This document shows positions 54,641-64,000 of a DNA stretch of 64,000 bases, piece by piece (position 1 is the stretch's first letter; every line of letters begins with the position of its first letter). Origin of the DNA: Beta vulgaris subsp. vulgaris (Eukaryota; Streptophyta; Magnoliopsida; Caryophyllales; Amaranthaceae); assembly GCF_026745355.1 (NCBI RefSeq), contig NC_079205.1:7684881-7748880 (forward strand). Reading direction: 5' to 3'. Position numbers and translations under genes: made by a program. The notes under the pieces are model-generated. The model was not told the origin of the DNA. It saw nothing but the letters and a program-made list of their open reading frames with translations, and searched no databases.

Positions 54641-55820
54641 TTTAAAATTACGATTTTTTCACCAAATACCCCCGAGTTTTCAAAAAATTCACCTATTACC
54701 CCCAAGTTTTCAAAAAACATAGCGTTTCGAAGCCGAGAAGAGACCAAAGGAAAGAGGTGTATGTTGGTGTAGGTTCCTAGTGTTCGAGGGCGGCGGTGCA
54801 CCAGAGTTGGTGCGCACAGTGGTGGTGGTGTGGGGGCGCTGTGGTGGTGGTGTGGAGGCGCAGACGCGCAGTGGTAGGGTGAGAAATCAAATGGGTGGGG
54901 GATTGGGGCTGGCGAGGTTGCGGGGGTGGGGGAGGGAGTGTGGGGGCTGCGGTGGGGGTGGTGGTTGTGGTGGGATTGGGGCTGCAGAGGGTAGGGTGGG
55001 GTAGGTGGAGGGGAGGGGTGGTGGTTGGGTGGTAGTGGGGTTAGGGTTAGGGTTTGAAATTAGAGATTAGGGTTAAAGTTTGAAATTAAGGTTTAGGGTT
55101 AGATTTAGTTAGGTTAATTAGGGCTAATTAGATCTAATTAGGGTTAATGACTAACGACGGTTAATGTCGTTAGTCATTAAGGGTATATGAGTGTATTAGT
55201 TTGAAAGTTAGGGGTACCCCGTGTATTTTGAAAACTTGGGGGGTACAAGGTGGGTTTTTTGAAAAACTCAGGGATACTCGGTGAAAAAACTATTAAAATT
55301 AAATTTTCATTGTCTTTCTGCGCACAGTGGTGGTGGAGTGGGGGCGCTGTGGTGGTGGTGTGGAGGCGCAGTGGTAGGGTGAGAAATCAAATGGGTGGGG
55401 AATTGGGGCTAGCGAGGTTGCGGGGGTGGGGGAGGGAGTGTGGGGGTTGCGGTGGGGGTGGTGGTTGCGGTGGGATTGGGGCTGCAGGGGGTAGGGTGGG
55501 TAGGTGGAGGGGAGGGAGTGGTGGTTGGGTGGTAGTGGGGTTAGGGTTAGGGTTTGAAATTAGAGATTAGGGTTAAAGTTTGAAATTAAGGGTTAGGGTT
55601 AGATTTAGTTAGGTTAATTAGGGCTAATTAGATCTAATTAGGATTAATAACTAACGGCGTTTAATGCCGTTAGTCAATAAGGGTATATGAGTGTATTAGT
55701 TTGAAAGTTAGGGGTACCCCGTGTATTTTGAAAACTTGAGGGGTACAAGGTGAATTTTTTGAAAACTCGGGGATATTCGGTGAAAAAGCCGTTAAAATTA
55801 AGTTTTCACTGTCTGTCTTA
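54641..55820. repeat. Insertion composed of a tandemly duplicated ~505-bp G-rich unit
   Basis: Copy 1 54812-55320 and copy 2 55321-55819 both begin GCGCACAGTGGTGGTGG and end TTAAAATTAAATTTTCA/AAGTTTTCACTGTCT. Each has a G-rich first half (GGTGGTGGTG, GGGGGAGGG), a GGGGTTAGGGTTAGGG stretch, then a part with AACGACGGTTAATG and GGGGTACCCCGTGTATTTTG. A partial third copy of the tail-type sequence lies at 54650-54720 in inverted orientation (CCGAGTTTTCAAAAA). It separates two parts of the LINE RT, so it is a younger insertion. Confidence 0.8.
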
Positions 55821-55935
55821 ATGCATTTCCAAGAATGATGGTAAAATATGGTATGAAAGTCGTCATCACTTGAGCTTTGGTACCACCAATTTCAAAAATG
55901 GCATCTTTGATCTCCTCCTTGAGTGGAGGAAACTG
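55821..55935 (-). pseudogene. LINE RT N-terminal fragment
   Basis: The minus strand reads FPPLKEEIKDAIFEIGGTKA, then VMTTFIPYF, the region just before the RT fingers in plant LINEs. Continues the LINE on the far side of the G-rich insertion. Confidence 0.65.
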
Positions 55936-55959
55936 CACTGAATACTTTCATTAGAAATA

Positions 55960-56238
55960 GGAAAAATTATTTTTAATAAATTAGCCTTTACGCTTTGTTC
56001 TTAAAATAAGTCAACCTTTTGATTAAGTATGAATAAATTAACTTTGTATCTACTTTTGCTATAAATGAGTTAAATTACAATGTTATGCTATTAAAATGTG
56101 ACACGTATCATAATTTCAACATCATTAACTCGTTTACAGCAAAAGTAGATACAAGGTTAACTTATTCTAAGATAATCAAAAAATTGACTTATTTTGAGAA
56201 GATCAACCAAAGGTTGACTTATTAAAAATAATTTTTCC
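55960..56238. mobile_element. Foldback MITE
   Basis: Starts GGAAAAATTATTTTTAATAA and ends with its reverse complement TTATTAAAAATAATTTTTCC. Pairing continues imperfectly inward (AAAAGTAGATACAAGGTTAA with TTAACTTTGTATCTACTTTT), so most of the 279 bp can fold. No clear target duplication. Confidence 0.8.
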
Positions 56239-56722
56239 TTTGAATAATAGCAAGAAGGTTTGACACATTTTCAGAAGTGAAAAGCAAAGTATAGTAATCT
56301 AAGATAATTTTACAAATAAGCGTTGGGGTCTGTTGTACTACATCCTTGATCCTACTTCATGTTTTAGAGTGTTTATTTTATTATTTTTCCTTTTGATAAT
56401 AGTAGAGGGGTGGGAAAAAAATGAGAGTTTATATCCCCTTGAAGGAGCCAATTAGATCTTCTTGTTTGTCAATAGCATTCTTCTTGGTCAAGTAATTCAT
56501 TAAGAAGGCGTACGTAAACGAGAAACGGTGCCACGTGGCGCTTTCCTAGGGAGTTTTTAGTTCATGTAATCCCTGTACAATAAAAAAAAAATTAGAAATT
56601 GCATAGTATAGGTTTTGATCCCATGACCTCATGGTTCATGTACTAAAGTTTTTACACTAGACCAAGTTGTATTTAGTGTTATTATATCAAAGTACAATAT
56701 TAATAAATGGAAATTTTTCTTA
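56239..56722. other. Mostly unassigned, body of a small Helitron-type repeat at right
   Basis: No gene. At 56620-56670 the minus strand shows tRNA-promoter-like boxes (CTTGGTCTAGTGTAAAAAC and GAGGTCATGGGATCAAAACC), suggesting a SINE-derived part. It shares sequence with 2725-2790. Confidence 0.4.
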
Positions 56723-56752
56723 CCCGGGGCATAGCCCGGGCCTAATAACTAG
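56723..56752 (+). other. Helitron-type 3' terminus (CCCGGG hairpin plus CTAG)
   Basis: CCCGGGGCATAGCCCGGG hairpin, then CCTAATAACTAG and T. Matches 2791-2820. The matching 5' end is not identified. Confidence 0.68.
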
Positions 56753-56899
56753 TTCTAAAAGTAAAAAAAAGAAACAGATTTTTTGGATCATTTTGGAGAC
56801 TAGTTTGTATACCAATTAACCGAGCTTGGACACGATTTTTCTTTTTAAAAATATTACAGTTGGTGCCTCAGGTCCGCTTGGTACAAAGCCCAATTCTCA

Positions 56900-57199
56900 C
56901 TGACCGAAGAAAGGAAGTTGGGCTCAGATAGCCAGAAGGGCTCAAATCTAAAGCTTTTTTTATAACGTTCTAACAGAAGGTTGAAGAGTGAGTAATATGG
57001 GGTTGTGGTCCGAAGTTAGGCTAGGTAAATTATTGGCGATGGCCTCGGGGTAGGAAGAGATCCATAATGGGCACGTCCAACACCGGTCTAAGCGTTCGAT
57101 AATGAGTTTACTCCTATTATTGAACCAGGTGAACTTACTACCGACGAAGTCAAGATCATTTAAGTTACAGTCATTCATTATTTCACGGTAAATTCTCAT
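56900..57199 (-). pseudogene. LINE endonuclease domain fragment
   Basis: The minus strand reads MNDCNLNDLDFVGSKFTWFN, NRSKLIIERLDRCW and LTSDHNPILL, the C-terminal half of the apurinic-type endonuclease of plant LINEs. The SDH motif near the end contains the conserved catalytic His. The N-terminal half is missing. Confidence 0.82.
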
Positions 57200-57397
57200 T
57201 TCAAACCTCTAATTTTTCTTTCTTTTCCCCTCTTCATCTTCCTTCATGCTCATATGACAATGAGTTATCACAATTTCAATATCTTACCAATTTTTTTCCA
57301 CTCTCTTAAATCCCTCCTCTCTATCTTCTTCCTTTATCTCTCCTAAACTTTACATCCACTTGAAATCATTTCTCGTTGTTCTCAAAACACTATTTAG
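57200..57397. other. AT-rich stretch, nothing recognised
   Basis: Pyrimidine-rich in part, between the LINE fragment and the hAT element. Confidence 0.4.
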
Positions 57398-57949
57398 GCT
57401 AGAGCCGACAAACAAATCAGGTCATGTCATGTTCGTATTCGGGTCATACTTAAACGGGTCAACTACCCCACAACCCTAACTTGATCTATTCATTATTCGG
57501 GTCAATTAGTTGAAATCTAACCTAATCTATTTTTTTCGGGTTAAACCTGAGCTAATCTGTTTGACCTGTTTGTTTATATTTTCAACATAGTATCAAACCG
57601 GGTTAACTAAACCTGTTTTGACCTGAAAGTTTCAGGTTGATACGAACCTCTTAACCCGATTGTAACCTACTTACAACCTGATTTTACAAACCATGATCAT
57701 TGAGCATCCAAAATCTAAATTTAAATTACATCCCACTTTAATTTTTATAAACCACAAAATAAATTAAAGATAGTTCAAAGCGCCAACCCATCACAACCAA
57801 GATCAAAGTTTAAAGTCTTAAGTTCTAACAACTAACAAGTAATATAATCCAAAGTTATTGACATGCATAATACACTAATCAAGCCAGATTTCTCATTTCT
57901 TAGAACTACTTCCATTAAAATCGAAGCTCATTGCTGGACTCGGGATTGA

Positions 57950-58860
57950 CTTATCATCCATCGTATTTTCCACCTTTAGATTCATCACACTCCCACACAA
58001 GTTCTCAAGCTGAGGATCCATATGTGCTACAATACAAATAAGTGAATAACTTATTAGTTAATCAAAGATTCAAGGACTATGAGTTAAAATAAGTAAGTAA
58101 TTATAATTTATAAGTGTATCAATATTTTACCAGCAGCAACATTATTGGTACTTGAAGTTCAAATGGCAGCATATGCCTCATATAGATCCCTCACCTTATT
58201 AACCACTTGTGTAAGGACATCATCATGCTCTTTAGTCAAAGTATAAACTTTCTTACAGTTCCACTCAACAAACTCCAACTTATAACGTGGATACAACACC
58301 ACCACAACAGCCATGAAAGTACCTAAAGTGGACCAATACTTATCAAATTTCTTATACATCTTAGCAGCCATTGATTTCATGAAATGATCCTTACTTTCCA
58401 TTTCACGCTTTAACAACAATCTAACCTTTAGTACATTTGGGAAAAAATATTGGCGGTAGGGTATTTGGTCCCAGAAAAGGCAAGAGTAGCTTCATAAAAA
58501 ACATTGAGAAACTTGCATATTTTCTCAACTCTATCCCACTCTTCTAAAGTTGGACAATGAACATAATTGGCATCAATCTTTTTAAAATGAATTCAGGCCT
58601 TTTTATAGTACAAAGCACTCTTTAGCATGAAGTAGGTCGAGTTCCATCTAGTAGAAAGATCTTGCTTTAAGCCTTTAGAAGAATCAAGTTCAACGTGAGA
58701 CACACAAGTTAAAAATTTCTGTTTTCTTCCTTGAGAACCCTTACAATATTTCATAGTCTCCGTCACCTTAATCACTGCAGCATCAATTTCTTTTAAACCA
58801 TCTTTAACTATTAAATTCAGATTGTCTGTACAACATCCCATATGAAAAAAAAACCCCATT
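57950..58860 (-). pseudogene. hAT transposase, C-terminal half
   Basis: Minus-strand RNase-H-fold segment. 58859-58593 reads CCTDNLNLIVKDGLKEIDAA, KGSQGRKQKFLTCV and QDLSTRWNSTYFMLKSALYY, the classic hAT core. 58419-58159 reads KMYKKFDKYW and LYPRYKLEFVEW, the insertion-domain end. A short exon-like remainder (57950-58050) has MDPQLENLCGSVMNLKVE. The C-terminal dimerisation domain normally following is not found, so it is truncated. Stops and an apparent frame change separate the pieces. Confidence 0.85.
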
Positions 58861-59109
58861 ACAAACTAAGTCAAGTTCATCTTTAAGATGTTCAGCAAAC
58901 ACATCATTTGATGATGCATTATCTAAAGTCAAAGAAAAGATTTTCTTTTGAATTCCCCACTCTTTCAATAAAGAAAACACATGGTCACATAAATTAACTC
59001 ATGTATGAGGAGGAGGCATATAAGAGAAATTCAAAATTCTTTTTTGCAAACACCAATATTTGTCAACGCAGTGAGCATCTAGAGAAATATAACCATCAGT
59101 GGTTATGGA
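58861..59109 (-). pseudogene. hAT transposase, middle segment up to the solo LTR
   Basis: The minus strand reads TTDGYISLDAHCVDKYWCL, LNFSYMPPPHT, a stop, then LCDHVFSLLKEWGIQKKIFS and TLDNASSND, the first catalytic strand region of hAT transposases. It abuts the solo LTR at 59110. Confidence 0.83.
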
Positions 59110-61638
59110 TGTAACACCGCGATAATTCTCTCTTTTCAGAAATAACTTCATAATATAAAACTTAGAGAATTACCCAGGCATTATCGCCCGTGTGATAACG
59201 TATCGGCTTATTCAGAATTTTTCAGCGGGAAACAATTTACTAAAAACCAACTTTATTAAAACTTACTAAATAAATAACAAGTGTTTGAAACTTAAACACA
59301 CCAACTTAAATAAACCACAATCTGAAATAAATATGTTCCTACGAAAACAGAACTTAAACTATGCTAGATATATATATAGTCTCTCCATTCCAGATTCCCA
59401 ATGAGATGCACATCTGCGAACCTGTAATGTCAATGCAACATCGACTCTGCTCACGAGAAGGATCATCACAGGATCAATAGGCAAAGCCATGATCACACAC
59501 ACAAGTAAAGCACGTAATCAGCAAAGCTGAGTACTACATATCCAATATAAATATTTCTAAACATGATACTAAACAATAACGTATAGGAATAAATAATAAG
59601 TAAACATATAATAATCTGCAGGCAAGTTTTACTGAACTAAACTCAAAACATCTTTTTATTACTTCAATGGAATAATTATTGGACGAGTTGTCTTATCTAC
59701 TAATATGAAATGGGGGCGCGACTCCGCATTTCATAGTGACATGCGATATCGAGGAACCTTTGAAATAAAAGGGATGGTGATCAACCCTTCCTAGAAAAGC
59801 TATGGCACGTTCACCATAACCCCAACCCTTACGTCCAACTCTAGACGTGCACAAGTCTAAAGTCTATAACTTATTCTCATTACACTTTACGTTATTTACA
59901 TATTATTACTGTGTTGACACACACACATACCACTAACATATAAATAAAATCAGACAATCACAACATAACTTCTTTTATCTTTGGATTTAACAAGTGATCA
60001 CAACTTACAATCCAAGACTACTTTAATTCCTTCTATCTTAACTTCCTTTAATTGTTGAACCTAGCCAACAATAAACTTACCTTTATATAGGTATAACTTG
60101 TAACTTACCAAATAGGTCCACGACCCTCATAAGATAATAAAATGTACTTCTCAAAGAATACATGCATTACATGATTCACTTTAACATACACATTCTTTAT
60201 GAATTAATAAATAAACTAACTTGACATGCTTGCATCAAATATTCCATACAAACATATAACTAAATATTCATGAACAATTCTATGTCACATGTTGCACGCA
60301 GACATAAAATGTAAAATAATTCCAGAAATCACATATACGAACAAATCAGGTTCCTATACATGATACTAAGAATTTAAACCTTCCATAAACATGTTACTAA
60401 GAGACATAGCACGTAAATAATGTACGTACCGTATATACTAGCCTGTAGGCCACTTTTAAACCGTTAAAAGTCTCCTACAACGTATTCTCCGCCTAGAAAA
60501 TAAAGTAGCTAAAATTAATAACTTCAACCAAAAATTACAGCAGCTTTAAATAAATTAAAACCCCTTAAAACACGTTTTAAAATCGTTTTTAAGTGTCAAA
60601 CTTAAGTTATTTTTAATTCCTAGTATAGTACTACTATTCTAGCAATTAAAAATCCTTAAAAACTCCATAAATAATTCTTTTATTAAATTACAGCACTTTT
60701 AAAATCTAATAACCCTTCTGAAAATATGTACAATGTATTTAAAATTACGTACTAAACAAATCTCATAGTTTATAATATATTTCTTTAGTTTCTAGCAAAT
60801 AAAAACCCTAAAAACTCTTATTTCCATGATTAAAACTAAAAATAAACTCAATATGATAAATCTGAAATTTCTTATAAACCATGATAACCGAAAATATATA
60901 TATAAAAAAACAGTAATTTAGTTAGTAAACATGATAAACAATAATAAAATAACATAAAAACCTAGTCTTTAATGGAATCTTAGGAAGGAAGAAAGAAAAC
61001 AACCAACAACAAAGGAGGAGGAAGGGCGCCGGCAAGGACAGCTCACGATAGCAGCACGCGGCGAAAATTCAGAAACTTTAGGAAGGCTTGTGATGTTTCT
61101 TGTTGAAGAAGAAACGTTACTTGAAGAAGAAGAAACGAGATTTGAGAGAGAAAACCGAAGAACGACGCACGAAGAGGAGGAGAAAAGTCGAAGGAATGAG
61201 GGAAAGAATGACGTGATTTTTGTGGAGAAAATAATTGTGTGGGATAAAATAATTGGGTTTTAGGATATTTATATAAAGACTTTCCTTTTTGGGCTTAGGA
61301 AAAGAGATAAGGTTTAATAAGATTTGATGACTAATAAGATGAACAACTTAGGACTTTAATCATCAACATGACTCTTTTCCTTTTTATCCTTTTAGGATTT
61401 TCGATTCCATTAAACTTCTTTTTCAATATACTTTAATATTTAAAACCTTTTTTAAAACATACTTAATTAAATTATTTCTAATTTTATTAAGCCATGAAAA
61501 ATAATTTCATTTGACTTTTAAAATAGTCAACCCTTTTTAACTAGTCAAATCATTTTCCAAACTCATTTGGATTTAAATATAACTATATAAATACTTAAAT
61601 ATATTTATAAAATTTTTTTAAAATTGTGGGGGATTACA
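59110..61638 (-). mobile_element. Solo LTR (2.5 kb) inside the hAT transposase
   Basis: Starts TGTAACACC and ends GGGATTACA in plus orientation, flanked by perfect ATGGA at 59105-59109 and 61639-61643. No internal coding region, so it is a product of LTR-LTR recombination. In minus orientation a TATA-like TATATAAATATCC (about 61264-61276) precedes a pyrimidine-rich leader (61200-61050), suggesting transcription on the minus strand. TGTAACACC-type ends are common among Ty3/gypsy chromoviruses, but the lineage is not proven. Confidence 0.86.
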
Positions 61639-61960
61639 ATGGAAGTCCAACAATCAGAAGTTAAGGAAATTCTACAAGTACCATCACCCAAGTCAAACTT
61701 CAATTTTTGGGACTCCCTCTTAAATATCTTAAGTACATCAACCTTAATGGTATTGCGACTAACAGGTTTAAAATCAAGATGCAAATACCTAAATCATTTC
61801 CTAATTATAACACCCTCATACTCAACAAATTGAAATGGAAGATCATGTCTAACAATTGCCATAGCCACCAATTCACGAAATTCATCAACATAAAACTTCA
61901 CTAATCTATTCCTAAACCAGAGGATGTTTTCTCTAAAAGCATTTGACCAATATCTCTATA
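61639..61960 (-). pseudogene. hAT transposase, segment upstream of the solo LTR
   Basis: The minus strand reads ELVAMAIVRHDLPFQFVEYE, RYLHLDFKPVSRNTIK, QKLKFDLGDGTCRISLTS and DCWTS. It is continuous with TTDGYI on the other side of the LTR once one copy of ATGGA is counted. One or two frame changes are present. Confidence 0.82.
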
Positions 61961-62277
61961 TTTTCTCATTTTGCAACTCTTAAGCTGACGCAATAAATTC
62001 CCAATTTAATTCTTACTATCAGCATTATAAGTAGTATCACATTTCATACACTTATAAATCAAATTTCCATTCTCATTAGGTTCATCAAAAAATCAAAGTG
62101 CACCCACATAGTAGAGGTTAATCTACGAAGACGTTTATTACCTATAAGCAGTACAACACCCTTTTTCTTGTGTATAGGCTCGTTTTTAACATAAGCGGAG
62201 TCCATCTCTTCATCGAAGTTGAGACACATTGGTTCAGTAGAATTAGAAGATATTACTTCCTTCAATGTAACTTTCAA
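61961..62277 (-). pseudogene. hAT transposase N-terminus with BED zinc finger
   Basis: Minus-strand ATG at 62275-62277; acidic N-terminus, then RRLTSTMWVHFDFL, the start of a BED zinc finger. The zinc ligands follow in another frame (KCMKCD region about 62040). The BED finger binds transposon ends. Confidence 0.78.
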
Positions 62278-63160
62278 AATGACAAAATAATCATCACAAA
62301 AAAAAAAAAATAGATCACACCAAAATAATCACACCAAAATTCATAAGACATAAGGTCGATTTAGTTAATTATTCATAAAATAACTCAAAAATTTGTCATA
62401 TGTTTACTCGGAGATTATCTAAGTAATTACTCAAATAGTCATACAATTACTCAAAAATTTGCCATATATTTACTCAAAAATTGTCTAAGTAATTACTCAA
62501 AAATTAGTCATACAATTACTCTAAAATTAGTCATAAAGTTACTATAAAATTAGTCATAAAGTTACTATAAAATTAGTCATATAATTAGTCGACAATCAAC
62601 ATGTAATTAGTTCAAAAATAAACATGTAATTACTTTAAACATTAAACATGAAAATACTGGAATAAAATCAACAATGAAAGAAAATTACCTTAACATTTGT
62701 CTAAATTGTTGTACAATCTTCTCTTAATTTTATTTTGATTTTTTGATTTTTTTTTTTAATTTTTTGAGAGAAGAAAGAAGAGAGAGTGAGACTAAGAGTG
62801 AGAGTGAGAGTTGAAATAGAGAAATGAGAAAGTGAGAGAAAAAAGCGACTGCGATGAGGCATTCTCGTCCTCATGTATAAAGTTAGGATTTATTTTAGGG
62901 TTGGGCTCAAAGTTTGCTAGGTAGGTATTTTGGGCCTAATTAAAATTTTGGTATTTTTGGGCTAAATGATTTTTTTTTGGGCTTTCATATTTTCAGGTCA
63001 ATTCCGGTTAGGTTCGTGTTAGAAATTTCAACCTCAACCTAACCCATTTAACTTTTAGGTCGTGTTCGTGTCAACCCATTTAACTTTTCGTGTCGAAAAT
63101 CTCAACCCTAACCCAATTTTTTCAGGTTGTGTTATCCTGTCTTGTCAGCTTTTGCCAGCA

Positions 63161-63903
63161 CTAATTTAGACACAAACCTAGAAAATTCAACTCTCCAACA
63201 TCGAGAACAATAAAATAAAACCCGAGCCATGTTTCTGTGACCAAATCCATCAAAATTGGTCTCTCAAGCCCATTTTTGAAACCTAGAAATTCCTATGTAT
63301 GGCAGCTTCAACAACAAAAAGAACAACAGCAATCATCCCTAATTTTGGAAAAATACACAAAGAGAGAGAATTAATTTCACTATCACCAGAAATGGAAAAA
63401 ATTCACAAGAGAAAGATGGGAAGGAGAGAGAAAGGCATCTAGGTAGAAGCCAAGAGAGAATTTCAGAGATTTAATGTAAGATGTTATCAATGGAGGATGA
63501 TGGGAACAGAGATAAAGAAGATGAAGATGGAGATGGAAAGGAGAGAAAGAGAAAAATCTAACAGTATTAAGGCTTTGTCAATATGAGCACAAAGTCAAAT
63601 TTCAAGGTTATATAAAGATCCACCAAATAGGGGTAATTCAAGAAGTACATCAAACCTCATGGGTACATGAGAAAAGTTCCCAAACTAACATGAAATTGCT
63701 GCAAAGTAAAGAAATTGGTAATCAATTTGTGAAGTTGGAAAATTGCAAATAATGTCATTAATGACATGGGAAGCATTCAGGCCATTCAATTTTGATAATC
63801 TAAGGGTCTAGATTTTTCTTTTGGGGGCGATAAATAGAAGTTGAGTAGATGAGTTATACTTTGTTCTCTTATTAGGCTTGGTTCTCATTGGAACTTAGTT
63901 ATA
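63161..63903. other. Non-coding, nothing recognised
   Basis: Purine-rich between 63340 and 63560, no supported gene or repeat. Confidence 0.4.
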
Positions 63904-64000
63904 TCTCTAGTATATAAAACAAATCATTAGTAGTTTGGTGTCCACTTGAAATACCTTAAATGCCCTTTATTTTTATTTTTTTTAATATTTGACGATTTCT
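63904..64000 (+). mobile_element. 5' end of a small Helitron running off the window
   Basis: TCTCTAGTATATAAAACAAA after A, followed by GGTGTCCACTTGAAATACC and TGCCCT, matching the first 60 bases of the copy at 50355 in order and spacing. Confidence 0.6.

Larger units (their letters stand above)
51830..57199 (-). mobile_element. Decayed plant LINE (L1-like), split by later insertions
   Basis: Minus-strand fragments occur in the order expected of a LINE ORF2 with C-terminal RNase H: endonuclease (57199-56900), RT (about 55935-53600), zinc-finger region (52700-52450) and RNase H-like domain (52260-51960). It is interrupted by a foldback MITE (55960-56238), a Helitron-type end (56752), a G-rich tandem duplication (about 54641-55820) and a Stowaway-like MITE (52656-52905). 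Many stops and indels. The 5' end of ORF2 is missing beyond 57199. Boundaries approximate. Confidence 0.8.
57398..63160 (-). mobile_element. hAT transposon, decayed, containing a solo LTR
   Basis: Left end GCTAGAGCCGACAAACAAATC and inverted right end GTGCTGGCAAAAGCTGACAAG are diverged inverted termini; flanks CTATTTAG and TAATTTAG nearly match as an 8-bp duplication. Both subterminal regions carry GGGTCAA/GGTCGTG words typical of this group. The transposase is on the minus strand. Without the 2.5-kb solo LTR and its duplicated 5 bases the element would be about 3.2 kb. Confidence 0.72.

Noticed and set aside
55040..55110. Telomere-like TTAGGG runs
   Set aside because: Only two or three units, of the GGTTAGGGTTAGGG rather than the usual plant TTTAGGG type, embedded in a dispersed repeat. 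Not evidence of a telomere or interstitial telomeric array.

Overview
The window looks like a transposon-rich, AT-rich stretch of a flowering plant (probably eudicot) nuclear genome. The evidence is plant-type Helitron Rep/helicase remnants, CACTA-like, hAT and Stowaway elements, an Athila-lineage Ty3/gypsy element, a plant LINE, tRNA-derived SINEs, and one host gene with the exon layout of a plant sesquiterpene synthase. I saw no bacterial features, CRISPR arrays, rRNA or intact tRNA genes. The species cannot be named from the sequence.

Layout. 1-2365: 3' part of a decayed Helitron, ending in a hairpin plus CTAG. 2366-4680: a second Helitron-type 3' end, a Stowaway MITE and a very G-rich minisatellite. 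4681-21650: a second decayed Helitron (coding remnants from about 12.1 kb, 3' end at 21650) and its upstream flank. This stretch has been hit by eight CACTA-like non-autonomous elements of four sequence families, one nested inside another, plus a SINE. 22.2-28.9 kb: a hAT MITE with an 8-bp duplication, SINEs, a solo-LTR-like block and other small repeats. 28945-32476: a complete gag-only LTR retrotransposon with matching LTRs and a 5-bp target duplication.

32844-36705: the only recognisable host gene, a TPS-a type sesquiterpene synthase. Its exons 1-4 are open and correctly phased, but exons 5-7 are missing. Introns 2 and 3 and the promoter side have collected repeats. 37341-46315: an Athila-like element on the minus strand (3' LTR, env-position ORF, integrase, RNase H, RT, protease) that lacks gag and the 5' LTR. 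46316-50047: a large CACTA-like element with gene-like exon/intron structure. 50.3-51.4 kb: small Helitrons. 51.8-57.2 kb: a broken LINE on the minus strand carrying MITE insertions and a G-rich tandem duplication. 57.4-63.2 kb: a hAT element on the minus strand whose transposase is split by a 2.5-kb solo LTR with a perfect 5-bp duplication. 63904 to the end: the 5' end of another small Helitron.

The most notable pattern is a set of CACTA-like elements sharing the terminus CACTAGTRGAAA (or close variants). Seven have perfect 3-bp target duplications, yet they fall into families defined by completely different subterminal words (TTTGCGTCGCA, GAAGGGCTGCGC, CTGATGCGGTT, ATTGCTGCGG, TAACGAC). Several carry long near-perfect hairpins, and two carry sequence that looks like captured exons. 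Boundaries marked by target duplications are firm. Domain assignments come from motif recognition by eye. Nothing was searched against a database.
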